DNA of 64,000 nt from Rhodococcus sp. ARC_M5. GTDB lineage: Bacteria; Actinomycetota; Actinomycetes; Mycobacteriales; Mycobacteriaceae. Position numbers and translations under genes: made by a program. The notes under the pieces were generated by a model. That model saw only the letters and a program-made list of their open reading frames with translations, was not told where the DNA came from and searched no databases. Positions 25,875-34,968 of the stretch are shown here, one piece after another (within the stretch, counting starts at the first letter, position 1; each line of letters begins with the position of its first letter). The stretch spans positions 1 to 64,000 of the forward strand of contig NZ_JALGQE010000003.1 in assembly GCF_022810405.1 (NCBI RefSeq). The letters are read 5' to 3'.

Positions 25875-27380
25875 TCAGGTACCGCAGAAGGTCTGAAACC
25901 CAGCGCTGAAGCGCTCGGGCGCAGGAGTGGCATACGTCGACCATTCGTCGCGTCGCCCGAACGGTGACGTGACGACCTCGAGCAAGCGCTCGAAGGGCCC
26001 GAGATCGCCGTTCGTCGCGGCCTGGAGAGCGGCCTCGACCAGGTGGTTGCGCGGGATGTATGCCGGGTTGACGCGGTCCATGGCGTCGGCGACCGAGGAG
26101 AACTCCTCTCCGCGAACAGCGACCGCAGCACGCCAACGCGCGAGCCAACTGCCGGATGCATCGGGTGGGACGAGTGAATCGAACGGTGCCGAGTTCCCTC
26201 GTAGGTTCTCGGCGAGAGCGCGGAAGGTGAGGGTCCAGTCGGCGCGGTGGTCCGTGAGCAACCGGTGCAGGTCGTCGACGAGCTCCGCGTCCACGCCGTC
26301 GTCTCCCAGGCCGAGTTTGGCCGCCATCGCGGCGGAGTAGTGCTGTCGGTAGCGATCCCCGTACGTGTCCAGGACCGCGGTCAGGGCGGAGATGGCGTCG
26401 TTCGGCTCCGAATTGACCAGTGGCAGTAGTGTTTCGCCGAACCGCGCCAAGTTCCAGCCGAGAACGGCGGGTTGGTTGCCGTAGGCGTAACGTCCGCCGT
26501 GGTCGATGGAGCTGAACACCGTTGCCGGGTCGTATGCGTCCAGAAAGGCGCACGGCCCGTAGTCGATGGTCTCGCCGGAGATGGTCGTGTTGTCGGTGTT
26601 CATGACACCGTGCACGAATCCGACCGACATCCACCTGGCCACCAGGGACGCCTGAGCCTCCACGACGGCCTCGAAGAAGGCGAGGTAGCGATCCTCGGGT
26701 TCGAGCTCGGCCAACGTGGGGTAGTGGCGGGCGATCGCGTAGTCCGCGAGGGGCTGCGCGAGTCCTTCCCGCCGAGCAGCGAACTCGAAGGTTCCCACCC
26801 GGAGATGGCTGGACGCGACCCTGGCGAGCACCGCGCCGGGTTGCGGACCTCCTTCTCGCACCACCTGCTCCCCGGTCGTGACGACAGCGAGTGATCGGGT
26901 GGTGGGGATGTGCAGGGCATGCATCGCCTCGCTGATCAGGTACTCGCGCAGCATGGCAGCCACCACTGCACGCCCGTCACCACCGCGCGAAAACGGTGTT
27001 GCGCCGGACCCTTTGAGATGCAGATCGACCAGGCGGCCCCGATCATCGCGGAGCTCTCCGAGCAGCAGCGCTCGGCCGTCGCCCAGCAGAGGTTGGTAAC
27101 CGCCGAACTGATGACCGGCATAGGCCATCGCTACGGTGACGGTCTCGGCCGGTGGAATGGACCCGGACAGTACGCCTGCCCCCTCGGCGGTGGCCAAGGA
27201 TTCCGGACCGAGCGCGAGTGACCGGGCCAAGCCGTCGTTGAGGATCAGCACGCGAGGATCCGGTGCGTGGGTGCCCTGCCACGGCACGGTGACACCGGGA
27301 ACCTGGTCGGCCAGGGTCGATTCGAACCCGAATGCGGGCAGGCTCGTGGTCGACACGCCCGGGCTGGTGGATTCGCTCAT
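25875..27380 (-). CDS. selO: protein adenylyltransferase SelO (YdiU family pseudokinase)
   Basis: 501 residues. The SelO fold is recognised from AYAGHQFGGYQPLLGDGRAL, LHLKGSGATPFSRGGDGRAV and the active-site stretch VMNTDNTTISGETIDYGPCA, with the late AYIPRNHLVEAAL motif. SelO transfers AMP from ATP to hydroxyl side chains of target proteins and is linked to redox stress. Bacterial members commonly lack selenocysteine; the C-terminus here is ERFSAGFQTFCGT with a cysteine near the end. It is preceded by a hairpin that separates it from the iron ABC operon. Confidence 0.93.
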   Translation of the reverse strand: MSESTSPGVSTTSLPAFGFESTLADQVPGVTVPWQGTHAPDPRVLILNDGLARSLALGPESLATAEGAGVLSGSIPPAETVTVAMAYAGHQFGGYQPLLGDGRALLLGELRDDRGRLVDLHLKGSGATPFSRGGDGRAVVAAMLREYLISEAMHALHIPTTRSLAVVTTGEQVVREGGPQPGAVLARVASSHLRVGTFEFAARREGLAQPLADYAIARHYPTLAELEPEDRYLAFFEAVVEAQASLVARWMSVGFVHGVMNTDNTTISGETIDYGPCAFLDAYDPATVFSSIDHGGRYAYGNQPAVLGWNLARFGETLLPLVNSEPNDAISALTAVLDTYGDRYRQHYSAAMAAKLGLGDDGVDAELVDDLHRLLTDHRADWTLTFRALAENLRGNSAPFDSLVPPDASGSWLARWRAAVAVRGEEFSSVADAMDRVNPAYIPRNHLVEAALQAATNGDLGPFERLLEVVTSPFGRRDEWSTYATPAPERFSAGFQTFCGT

Positions 27381-27387
27381 GGTTCAG

Positions 27388-27410
27388 GGGTACCACGAAT
27401 CGTGGCACCC
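27388..27410 (-). terminator. hairpin between iron ABC operon and selO
   Basis: GGGT-A-CCACGA-A-TCGTGG-C-ACCC forms a near-perfect stem with one mismatch and a tiny loop. It lies after the stop of the ABC ATPase (27442) and before selO (start 27380), both on the minus strand. A T-run is not evident. Confidence 0.5.
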
Positions 27411-27441
27411 AATCCCCTGGGGCTCTGCAGTCCGATGCCGA

Positions 27442-28263
27442 TCAGTGGCGAGATGCTGCCGCCACGCTGGCGTCCTTCTTCCCCGCGGAGGTCTCGTACC
27501 CGGCCGCCGCATCGAAACGGATGTGCACCCGTCCGTCGTCGCCGTCCACGGACACTCGCGCCCGCACTCGGTACACCTCGGCGATGAGTTCTTCGGTCAG
27601 CACCTCCGCAGGGGCACCGCCTGCGACGACCTTTCCGTCCTGGAGCACCAACACCTCGTCGCAGAACATCGCGGCCAGGTTCAGGTCGTGCAGCGCGACG
27701 ATGCTGGTGATCGGGAGACGAGCGACGAGGGCCAACAATTCGAGCTGGTGATGGATGTCGAGGTGATTGGTCGGCTCGTCCAGCAACATCTCGCGGGGTT
27801 GCTGGGCGAGTGCGCGTGCGATGTGCGCCCGCTGCTGCTCACCACCGGACAGCGTGCGCCACAATCGATCTGCTTTGTCGGTGAGTCCGGTCTGCGCGAG
27901 CGCATCGTCCACTGCGTCGTCGTCCAAGTCGCTTCCACCGAACGCCCCGCGATGCGGGATACGTCCCAGACGCACGACATCGCCAACTGTCACGTCGACG
28001 TCGGTGTGCGCGTGCTGTCCGACGACCGCGACGGCGCGGGCGATGTGTTTGCGTTTGAGCGAACCGAGTTCTGCGCCGTCCAGTTCGACGACACCGGCGG
28101 TGGGCGACGCCGCTCCGGCCAGCAGATGCAGCAACGAGGACTTGCCGGAACCGTTGGGCCCCAACAATCCCACCGTGCTGCCGGGCGTGGGGTGCAGCGT
28201 CACTCCGTCGACCACCAGAGCCCCGCCGCGTTTCCACGAGACGTTCGACGCGTGCAGAGTCAT
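27442..28263 (-). CDS. iron-siderophore ABC transporter, ATP-binding protein
   Basis: 273 residues. Walker A GLLGPNGSGKSSLLHLLAG, signature TLSGGEQQRAHIARAL, Walker B MLLDEPTNHLD and switch His in ALHDLNLAAMF are all present. The sequence fits the FecE/FepC/HmuV branch that powers import of ferric siderophores, heme or cobalamin. It overlaps the permease stop by four bases and is the last gene of a binding protein-permease-ATPase operon. The C-terminal 25 residues are variable. It stays on the cytosolic face of the membrane. Confidence 0.9.
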   Translation of the reverse strand: MTLHASNVSWKRGGALVVDGVTLHPTPGSTVGLLGPNGSGKSSLLHLLAGAASPTAGVVELDGAELGSLKRKHIARAVAVVGQHAHTDVDVTVGDVVRLGRIPHRGAFGGSDLDDDAVDDALAQTGLTDKADRLWRTLSGGEQQRAHIARALAQQPREMLLDEPTNHLDIHHQLELLALVARLPITSIVALHDLNLAAMFCDEVLVLQDGKVVAGGAPAEVLTEELIAEVYRVRARVSVDGDDGRVHIRFDAAAGYETSAGKKDASVAAASRH

Positions 28264-29258
28264 CGAATTCCCCTCTTGCGAGCCATGATTGCGATGAAGG
28301 CGGGAACGCCGACCAGTGCGGTGCCGACACCGACCGGCAGTGGGGTAGGGGCGAACGCGACGCGGGAGACGGCGTCGACCCACACCATGAAGATCGCGCC
28401 GATGATGGCAGTGGTGGGCACGAGGCGGCTGTGGTTCGGTCCCACCAACAGTCGCGCTGCGTGCGGAAGAATGAGGCCGACGAATCCGATGGCACCGGCC
28501 ACACTGACCAATGTCGCGGTGATCAGGGCGGTTCCGACCAGAAGTGCCAGGCGTACCTTCTTGACGTCGAAGCCCAGCGAGGACGCCACCGAGTTGCCGA
28601 ACGCGAACGCGTCGAGCACATACGCGTAGTAGCAACACACCACCGCACCGATGCCCGCCACCGTCACGCACAGCACGACGTCGTTCCAGCGCACACCCTC
28701 GAACGATCCGAGGAGCCAGAACATCACGCCGCGGGTCTCGTCGGAGTCCGCGAACGCGAAGATCACGAACGAGGTGAGCGCAGAGAACAATTGGGTGGTC
28801 GCGACACCGGCGAGGATGACGCGGTCGTTTCCGCTGCCGGACATGCGGGCGAGGAAGAGCACCAGAGCAAACGCGACGAGCGCGCCGATGAAGGCACCGC
28901 CGGACAGTCCGAGTGCGGCACCGCCGACACCGAGAACACCGACCACGACGGCACCGGTCGACGCACCCGAGGACACCCCGAGCACGAACGGATCGGCCAG
29001 CGGATTGCGCAGAAGCGATTGCATGATGACGCCGCAGATACCGAGCCCGACGCCGCTGGCTGCGGCGACCAGCGCGCGGGGAAGCCGTTCCTCCCAGACG
29101 ATCGCATTCTTGGACACCTTCACCGGGACGTCGGTGATGCCGAGATGATTGAGCACCACATCGCGGACGTTGACCAGTGAGATGTTCGCCGGCCCGAGGG
29201 TGATGGCGACCAAGATCGACACCACACACAGCACGACACCGCCCAGCAGAGCCAACAC
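28260..29258 (-). CDS. iron-siderophore ABC transporter permease (FecCD family)
   Basis: At least 332 residues with about nine to ten membrane helices and the FecCD hallmarks LGICGVIMQSLLRNPLADPF, VLGVSSGA and GAIGFVGLILPHAARLLVG. The GTG at 29258 has no ribosome site and falls inside the first membrane helix (WRWVLALLGG). The frame stays open to a CTG at 29327 that overlaps the binding-protein stop, and TTTVAPRPTVQRSQTSLHLW looks like a natural cytosolic N-terminus. The true protein may therefore be about 355 residues with a non-standard start. Confidence 0.88.
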   Translation of the reverse strand: MLALLGGVVLCVVSILVAITLGPANISLVNVRDVVLNHLGITDVPVKVSKNAIVWEERLPRALVAAASGVGLGICGVIMQSLLRNPLADPFVLGVSSGASTGAVVVGVLGVGGAALGLSGGAFIGALVAFALVLFLARMSGSGNDRVILAGVATTQLFSALTSFVIFAFADSDETRGVMFWLLGSFEGVRWNDVVLCVTVAGIGAVVCCYYAYVLDAFAFGNSVASSLGFDVKKVRLALLVGTALITATLVSVAGAIGFVGLILPHAARLLVGPNHSRLVPTTAIIGAIFMVWVDAVSRVAFAPTPLPVGVGTALVGVPAFIAIMARKRGIR

Positions 29259-29323
29259 CCAACGCCACAGGTGAAGGGAGGTCTGCGAGCGTTGGACGGT
29301 GGGTCGCGGGGCGACGGTCGTGG

Positions 29324-30370
29324 TCAGGACGACAGTCCCAGGTCGCGCAGTCCGGCGGACACCTTTTCGACGCCGTCGACGGCCCGGATCGACGGGTTCA
29401 TCTCCGCACCGTGCAGCGAGATGTAGCGCTTGTCACGAACGGCGGCCATCGTGCTGGTGACGGGGTCGGACTCGAGAAATGCGATCTTGTCGGCGAGCAG
29501 GTCACCGGGAAAACGGTTGCGCGCCAGGTCGCCCAGTACGAGAACGGTCGGATCCCGATCCACCATGGTCTCCCAACCGACGGCGGGCCAATCGTCGTCG
29601 GTATCGGCGAAGACGTTCGTCATACCGGCCGTTCTGGCGAGCAGATCGGCCGAGCCGAGTCCGCCTGCGATGTACGGGCTCTTGGTGTCCGCAAACCAGA
29701 ATGCCACGGAGACATCCGAATTCGCTGTGGTCGCGGTGGCGTCGTCCATGCGGGTCTTCAGTTCGTCGATGAACTCGGCACCGCGCTCGTTGACGTCGAA
29801 GATCGCCGCGAGTTCGGTGATCTCCTGGTACAGCGACTCCATGGTGAGCGGCGTCGTTCGGGTGTTGCCCCCGTTGACGCTGCGGCCGGCGTCGCAGTCG
29901 GTCGGTGAAAGATACGTGGCGGCACCGGTTTCGGTGAAGCGCGAACGCTGGGCGACGCCACCCTGTTCGAAGTGTCGTCCGAACGACGCGGTGACGAGGT
30001 CGGGCTCGGTGTCTACGACGACCTCGTAGGTCGGGGCGTTGTCTGCCAGCCGGGGAACCGAGGCGTTCGCGTCGGCGAGGTTCTCGCGGACCGGATCGGT
30101 CCACGACGCGGTGCCCACCATTCGGTCCTGCACGCCGAGAGAGAGAAGAATTTCGGTGGAGTTCTGATCGAGCGAGACCACTCGCTGCGGGGCAGAGGTG
30201 AAGGTGACCGACTCGCCGCAGTTCTCGATCGTCAGCGGATACGAGGTTCCGCCATCGGTGGCCGCCGCGGCCACGTCGGGTACCTCCTCGGACGCTCCGC
30301 ACGCGACGAGCGATCCGACCAGTGCGGCCGCGACGGAGAGGGTGCCTGCGCGGCGACGAACGTTGAGCAC
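29324..30370 (-). CDS. iron-siderophore ABC transporter substrate-binding lipoprotein
   Basis: 348 residues. The lipoprotein signal (AAALVGSLVAC, lipid Cys24) is followed by a type III periplasmic-binding fold (QRVVSLDQNSTEILLSLGV; VVVDTEPDLVTASFG), the FecB/FhuD class. It captures ferric chelates outside the membrane and hands them to the permease encoded next. A partial IdeR-like box about 85 bp upstream suggests iron repression. A CG-rich hairpin (about 30401-30426) in the leader may also act in expression. The chelate cannot be named. Confidence 0.9.
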   Translation of the reverse strand: MLNVRRRAGTLSVAAALVGSLVACGASEEVPDVAAAATDGGTSYPLTIENCGESVTFTSAPQRVVSLDQNSTEILLSLGVQDRMVGTASWTDPVRENLADANASVPRLADNAPTYEVVVDTEPDLVTASFGRHFEQGGVAQRSRFTETGAATYLSPTDCDAGRSVNGGNTRTTPLTMESLYQEITELAAIFDVNERGAEFIDELKTRMDDATATTANSDVSVAFWFADTKSPYIAGGLGSADLLARTAGMTNVFADTDDDWPAVGWETMVDRDPTVLVLGDLARNRFPGDLLADKIAFLESDPVTSTMAAVRDKRYISLHGAEMNPSIRAVDGVEKVSAGLRDLGLSS

Positions 30371-30450
30371 GTGGAATGTCCTTCGGGTTCACACAGCAAC
30401 GAGCCGCCGGGGTTCACCCGACGGCGCAGCGCGCCCGAGGCGCGCATGAG

Positions 30451-30469
30451 CACAGGCTAACCTTTGGCT
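30451..30469 (-). promoter_or_regulatory. partial IdeR/DtxR iron box
   Basis: On the minus strand AAAGGTTAGCCTGTGCTCA matches the IdeR consensus TWAGGTWAGSCTWACCTWA well in its left half (AAGGTTAGCCT) and poorly in its right half, about 14 of 19 positions. It lies upstream of the iron-binding lipoprotein gene, where such a box is expected. Confidence 0.5.
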
Positions 30470-30535
30470 TTCGTGGAGGGAAATCGTCCAGAGGGTTCGA
30501 CTCCGAACCGGCGTGATGCGCGGCATACTCGACGC

Positions 30536-30955
30536 ATGACCGACTTCAACCAGGCGATCATCGACGAATTTCGGAAGAACGGCGGCCACGTGGCCACGGC
30601 GGGCTTCGGTGATGCGCTCGTCGTCCTGCACTCCATCGGTGCCAAGAGCGGCGAGATTCGGTTGAACCCATTGATGGCGATCTCGGAGGACGGCAGCTGG
30701 TTGATCGTCGGATCAGCGGCCGGCTCGCCGAAACATCCCGCCTGGGTGCACAACCTCCGTGCACACCCTGGCATCGACATCGAGGTTCCCGGCGACGGGG
30801 ACGTTCGAACCATCTCGGTGACCGTGTCGGAAATCCCCGACGAGGAGTGGGACGCGAACTGGCAAAAATTCTTGGACGCGTCCGAGGGGTTCGCGAAGTA
30901 CGTCGAGACAGCCGAAGGGCGACGATTCCCGATCTTCCGTCTCACTCCCGCCTGA
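30536..30955 (+). CDS. Ddn-family deazaflavin (F420)-dependent nitroreductase-like protein
   Basis: 139 residues. The split beta-barrel family pattern is seen in LVVLHSIGAKSGEIRLNPLM, then WLIVGSAAGSPKHPAWVHNL and ARPxI-like AHPGIDIEV. Related proteins reduce quinones or nitro compounds with F420H2 and are abundant in mycolata. Key F420-binding segments (KSGE, GSPKHPAW) are intact. ATG 30536 is preferred; the frame upstream to 30464 crosses the iron box. It is divergent from the iron operon, and nothing else appears in its unit. Confidence 0.85.
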   Translation: MTDFNQAIIDEFRKNGGHVATAGFGDALVVLHSIGAKSGEIRLNPLMAISEDGSWLIVGSAAGSPKHPAWVHNLRAHPGIDIEVPGDGDVRTISVTVSEIPDEEWDANWQKFLDASEGFAKYVETAEGRRFPIFRLTPA

Positions 30956-31102
30956 CTCGGCGAAGGCATTACATCGTTCCGGTTTCCGCGAGCATCGCGT
31001 CCCCTGGCAGACTGATCCCGTCGCCACGGGACTCGGGGTCGGCTCGGTGCTCGAGTGTCGAGTCGTGGTGACGTCACCCTCGTACCCGAAGGCCACATCC
31101 AC

Positions 31103-32167
31103 ATGCATCTGCTTCGACGATGGTGGTCGTTTCCCGCCGATTTCGCCTGGTCGGCCGCCTACCATCGGATGAGCCCGCTGCTGAGCCACGTCCACGTCGC
31201 GGTGGGCATCTGGTGCTGGTTCTTCGCGGTACTCTGCGTCGCCGCTGCTCATACACCTGCTGGCTTCGACTCCGGTTCTGCCGAGAAAGCCGGCTATGCG
31301 ATCGCAGCGGCGAACACACTGGTCGGACTGGCGTGGGTCCGCGGACCGATTCCTACCGAGACGATGTCCAGGTTGTTCGTCGTCTACATCGAGGTCACGA
31401 TCGCGGCCCTGCTGTTCCTGCTGGCCGACCCGTTCGTCGCGCTCCCTGGGGCAGCGGCTCTCGGGATCATCGGCAGCTACATCGCGGTTTTTCACAATCC
31501 GAAGATGTTCGTGGCTCATCAGACCTGGTCCGTTGCGGTGACCGGAGCACTGTTGTTCAGGGCTGTCATGGAGCCTTCGGCCGATGTGGTGCTGGCGTAC
31601 GCCTATCTGATTCTTCTGACCCTGATCTTGTTCTCTGCGCCGATACTGACCCAGTCACTTCTGTTGTTGTTGCGCAGCGATGCGGCCACTGCCTTCTACG
31701 ATCCGCTGACCGGGCTGAGGAACAGACGAGGATTGGACGCGGCGATCACTCAGCGAGGCAACGACCCGGACGAGCACGGCAGCACAGCGGCTGTGCTCGT
31801 TGTCGATCTGGATGGGTTCAAGCTCGTGAACGACCGGCTCGGGCACGCACACGGTGACGTCGTACTTCGAGTGACGGCCGAGGCGATCGACGCGGCATTC
31901 CCGCCGCCCGCCATCACCGCGCGTACCGGCGGCGAAGAATTTGCGATCCTCACCTACGTCGACACAGTCGCGGCGATCGAACAGGTCACCGATCTACAGA
32001 CACGGCTGGCAGCAGACTCGGAGGTAGGCGTCACCGTCAGCGTCGGCGGTGCTCACCTCGAGGGCACCTCCGTTGCTCGTGACTTCCGCGGAGCCTGGAG
32101 CCGAGCGGACGTTGCGATGTACGCCGCGAAGCGGGCGGGCGGAAACTCGGTGTCGTTCGACGTGTGA
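31103..32167 (+). CDS. membrane-anchored diguanylate cyclase (GGDEF)
   Basis: About 354 residues. Five to six membrane helices (about 25-185: VAVGIWCWFFAVLCVAAA, then VYIEVTIAALLFLLADPF and YAYLILLTLILFSAPIL) are followed by a GGDEF domain with DPLTGLRNRRGLD, VDLDGFKLVND, HGDVVLRV and the active-site motif RTGGEEF. It should make cyclic di-GMP in response to a membrane signal. The RxxD inhibitory site is not obvious. ATG 31103 has GAAGG upstream; an earlier start at 31055 is possible. Confidence 0.9.
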   Translation: MHLLRRWWSFPADFAWSAAYHRMSPLLSHVHVAVGIWCWFFAVLCVAAAHTPAGFDSGSAEKAGYAIAAANTLVGLAWVRGPIPTETMSRLFVVYIEVTIAALLFLLADPFVALPGAAALGIIGSYIAVFHNPKMFVAHQTWSVAVTGALLFRAVMEPSADVVLAYAYLILLTLILFSAPILTQSLLLLLRSDAATAFYDPLTGLRNRRGLDAAITQRGNDPDEHGSTAAVLVVDLDGFKLVNDRLGHAHGDVVLRVTAEAIDAAFPPPAITARTGGEEFAILTYVDTVAAIEQVTDLQTRLAADSEVGVTVSVGGAHLEGTSVARDFRGAWSRADVAMYAAKRAGGNSVSFDV

Positions 32168-32213
32168 GCGTTCGAGGAGTCAGTTCTTCGAAAGTCCATG
32201 ACATGCTCGATGG

Positions 32214-33209
32214 ATGCCCATGCCCGAATGGCAGGACCAAGCGGCACGCCGCGTGTACGAGCGAAATTCCAGCAGAGCAGTCATTTTCGACCCCACCGAT
32301 CACGAACTGTTCGTCGTTCAGGCCCAGGGCTTCGATTGGCAACTGCTACAGAACGGTTCCGTCCATCGGTATCGAGACCGTTTCGGACTCGACACCGCGA
32401 GCGCGCACCTGGCAGATCTCGACTATGTGGTGCACCGCCTCGATGCCGGCTCCTGGCTCGATGTTGCCGCTATGCATACGGCCCTCGCTACCGCACTGTT
32501 CTTTCCCGGCTACTACGGGCGAAATCTCGATGCACTGAACGAATGTCTCGGTGACGTGGGGCGGTACAGCTACGGAAGCGACTCGAGCAGTGCCGGAACG
32601 GTGTTGGCCATCGCCGGCTTCGATTCTCTTCTCGATATCGATCGACCGACGGCGCTGGGGGTCCTCGACATATTCGCCCGCCACGCGCGTCTGTCCGCGC
32701 TGTACGGACACGCCATGCTGTGTCTGATCGAAACCGTCCGCGACGACCTCGGAAAAGTCGGCGGCACGGACGTCTTTCAGGCCTCTGTGGCCGAGTTTCC
32801 CCCCGACCCGCCCGAGCCTTTCGACGAGTCGACCATCATCGAGTTCGGGTTTCAGTTCTACGCAACGGCGGACGAAGCCGACGATCTCGCCCTTCGGGTG
32901 GAGTCGGCGACGGCTCCGATTCTCGACGAGATCGGCCGATACTGCACTCGTGTCGACTTGGCGTCGGAACGCGCGGGGCAATCCGACGAGCGGCACTCGA
33001 GCTCGTCCAGGCGTCGTGCACCCGGACAGGACCTGTACGAGATAAGCATTGCCACGCGGGGAGTCGGAGATCGCAACGTGCTCGGTGAACGGATTTTCGA
33101 GGCCGTCACCGGGTTCAGGCTGCCTTTCGAGCAGATGAGCGAGACTCCGTTCGGTGGTCCATTACTGGCCGATGCGCTCGAGAAGTACCCGTCGCTCGAC
33201 CAGGCCTGA
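32214..33209 (+). CDS. barstar-family protein with long extra C-terminal region
   Basis: 331 residues, over twice the usual 90-140 of barstar proteins. The barstar core lies at about 55-125: LDAGSWLDVAAMHTALATAL, then FPGYYGRNLDALNECLGDV, with the acidic-aromatic helix that blocks barnase-type ribonucleases. It is flanked by an N-terminal domain (VIFDPTDHELFVVQAQGFDW) and a C-terminal half with no family I know, which has a polar linker near 260 (GQSDERHSSSSRRR). No ribonuclease toxin gene is adjacent. It may be an orphan immunity protein or a regulator. Confidence 0.75.
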   Translation: MPMPEWQDQAARRVYERNSSRAVIFDPTDHELFVVQAQGFDWQLLQNGSVHRYRDRFGLDTASAHLADLDYVVHRLDAGSWLDVAAMHTALATALFFPGYYGRNLDALNECLGDVGRYSYGSDSSSAGTVLAIAGFDSLLDIDRPTALGVLDIFARHARLSALYGHAMLCLIETVRDDLGKVGGTDVFQASVAEFPPDPPEPFDESTIIEFGFQFYATADEADDLALRVESATAPILDEIGRYCTRVDLASERAGQSDERHSSSSRRRAPGQDLYEISIATRGVGDRNVLGERIFEAVTGFRLPFEQMSETPFGGPLLADALEKYPSLDQA

Positions 33210-33220
33210 TCGGCGAAAGC

Positions 33221-33853
33221 TCACGGCGTCGGAACACCGACCGACTCGAAGACCTTCTGGCTCTCGGCCGCTCGAGCGGCCAGGGCAGAACCCAGATCGG
33301 CGACCTCGGCAGCGAAATCCTCGCGACTCCTGGTATCGGTTTCGTGCAGGAAGGTCGTCGATCCGACTGTTGCACCGCAGTATTCGACGATTCCGCGTTC
33401 GATCTGCGTCCGGAAGGCCACGTCGATCCCGTGGCGCTCGAAGCTGTCGGCGTCATCGCCTGCCATGACGACCAGATGAACGGTGAGTCGATCCAGCTTC
33501 TTGACGATGCCGTATTCGGCGGTGATGTCGTAGGCCCATCCGCTGACGAAGACCCGATCGATCCACCCCTTCAACAGGGCGGGCATGGACCACCAGTACA
33601 TGGGAAAGACCAGTACCAACTGATCGGCGCGGTCGATTCTTTCTTGCTCGGCAAGCACGTCCGAGGGTGTCGTTCCTGTGCCCCGGAACAGATTCAGATC
33701 GCCGTCGGAATATCGTGGATCGAAGCCCTCGGCGGCGAGATCGGCCGTCTCGACGGTGCCGCCTGCGGTGCGGATCGCGTCCGATACGGATCGGGCGACG
33801 TGGTGGGTCAGGGAGCCGGGGTCGGAATGGGAGACTACGACGAGTGCGGTCAT
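33221..33853 (-). CDS. NAD(P)H-quinone oxidoreductase, flavodoxin-like fold
   Basis: 210 residues from ATG 33853. Flavodoxin_2 family: FMN-phosphate loop VVSHSDPGSLTHHVAR, then VLVFPMYWWSMPALLKGWID and the RVFVSGWAYDITAEY segment, as in MdaB/KefF-type enzymes that reduce quinones by two electrons. The open frame continues upstream in antisense to the TetR gene and is shadow there. It is divergent from that TetR gene 79 bp away, the usual arrangement for an electrophile-inducible reductase. Confidence 0.85.
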   Translation of the reverse strand: MTALVVVSHSDPGSLTHHVARSVSDAIRTAGGTVETADLAAEGFDPRYSDGDLNLFRGTGTTPSDVLAEQERIDRADQLVLVFPMYWWSMPALLKGWIDRVFVSGWAYDITAEYGIVKKLDRLTVHLVVMAGDDADSFERHGIDVAFRTQIERGIVEYCGATVGSTTFLHETDTRSREDFAAEVADLGSALAARAAESQKVFESVGVPTP

Positions 33854-33932
33854 GGCTGGTTCCTTCGGTGAGGTGAAACGGCTATGTACCAAGAGTAGGT
33901 TACTATTCGTATATAGCGCAAGGAGGTCTCCG

Positions 33933-34508
33933 ATGGCTCGGACGCGACTGTCTCGCTCGGACCGATACGACCAGTTGGTCGAGGTCTCGTGGGCTCTCGT
34001 GCGAGCAGAGGGGGCGGATGCCCTCACGCTGGGACGACTCGCCGAACATGCCGGTGTGGCAAAACCGGTGGTGTACAGCCATTTCGCCTCGCGCGCCGAA
34101 CTCCTGGCCGCGCTGTTCACGGAATTCGACGACCGGCAGACGGTGATGCTGGAGGAGTCCCTCGATTCCTCGGCCGCGTCGTTGGACGGGCGTGCCCGCG
34201 CCATCGCCGACTCGTACGTGGGCTGCGCGTTGGCTCAGGGGCGTGAGCTGACGGGTGTGCTTGCGGCACTGGAGGGTTCGCCCGAACTCGAACAGGTCAA
34301 ACGCTCGGCGGAACGCGCGTACTCCGAGCGCTGCCGGTCGATTCTCGAGCCGTACTGCCCCTCCGGTGAGATTCCGGCACCGTCGATCACCGCGATCTTC
34401 GGAGCAGCGGAAGCGCTGTCACAGGCGGCAGTATCCGGATCGCTGAAGCCCGAGGAGGCGACAGGGGAACTGGCCGAGCTGATCAGCGCGGTCGTAGGGA
34501 AGGCCTGA
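33933..34508 (+). CDS. TetR-family transcriptional regulator
   Basis: 191 residues. N-terminal HTH (QLVEVSWALVRAEGADALTL, GRLAEHAGVAKPVVYSHFAS) followed by an all-helical ligand domain. AAGGAGG seven bases before the ATG is nearly a perfect ribosome site and fixes the start. The intergenic gap holds TGTACC-N7-GGTTAC (about 33885-33903), an imperfect operator candidate between the two divergent genes. It probably represses itself and the quinone reductase and is released by a quinone or electrophile (inference). Confidence 0.9.
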   Translation: MARTRLSRSDRYDQLVEVSWALVRAEGADALTLGRLAEHAGVAKPVVYSHFASRAELLAALFTEFDDRQTVMLEESLDSSAASLDGRARAIADSYVGCALAQGRELTGVLAALEGSPELEQVKRSAERAYSERCRSILEPYCPSGEIPAPSITAIFGAAEALSQAAVSGSLKPEEATGELAELISAVVGKA

Positions 34509-34557
34509 CCCGCAGATCACTCCGCGACGAACATCGGTCTCCCGGGGGATCGGGCGT

Positions 34558-34818
34558 TCAGATGGATGCTCCCGAGCCGGCATCCACGGTGGGGAACCGA
34601 TTTCTCAGGGCATCCAGTTGGCGGTGCAACTCGTACAGTGACTGCTTTTGCGTCTGCGCTTCGTCACTGTGCCATACGTGACTGCGCGAATCGCCGACTC
34701 GCAGTGCCTTGCGGGCGAGTTGCTCGGACTCCTCGATTCGAGTGGACGTGGCGGCGATCTCGGTGGTCAGCATGTCGGCGAACACCCGCGCTTGAGCCGC
34801 GTCCGAATTCTCTGCCAT
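34558..34818 (-). CDS. small hypothetical coiled-coil protein
   Basis: 86 residues, almost entirely helical and charged: ADMLTTEIAATSTRIEESEQ, then SDEAQTQKQSLYELHRQLDA. No membrane segment or signal. The start has GAGAGTGGA upstream. I do not recognise a family; codon use and GC at third positions look normal for the genome, which favours a real gene. It is convergent with the TetR gene and divergent from the copper operon. Confidence 0.55.
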   Translation of the reverse strand: MAENSDAAQARVFADMLTTEIAATSTRIEESEQLARKALRVGDSRSHVWHSDEAQTQKQSLYELHRQLDALRNRFPTVDAGSGASI

Positions 34819-34934
34819 GTACGTCCACTCTCGATCCCGAGGCTCGACCGTTGATCGTTCGAGTACCGAAGATCAGGATAACCGTCCGGAAAAAAACCGT
34901 CGGATCGGCTTCCTGCGACCACGTGCCTCGAGCT

Positions 34935-34949
34935 ACTACTCGGTGTAGT
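34935..34949. promoter_or_regulatory. candidate operator ACTAC-N5-GTAGT before the copper operon
   Basis: ACTAC TCGGT GTAGT is a perfect inverted repeat 20 bp upstream of the first gene, with another GTAGT just after it (34952-34956, read as GTAGTA). TACTAC/GTAGTA cores are characteristic of BlaI/CopY-type repressors. The regulator itself is not in the window. Confidence 0.5.
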
Positions 34950-34968
34950 TGGTAGTAAGCTTCCGTCC

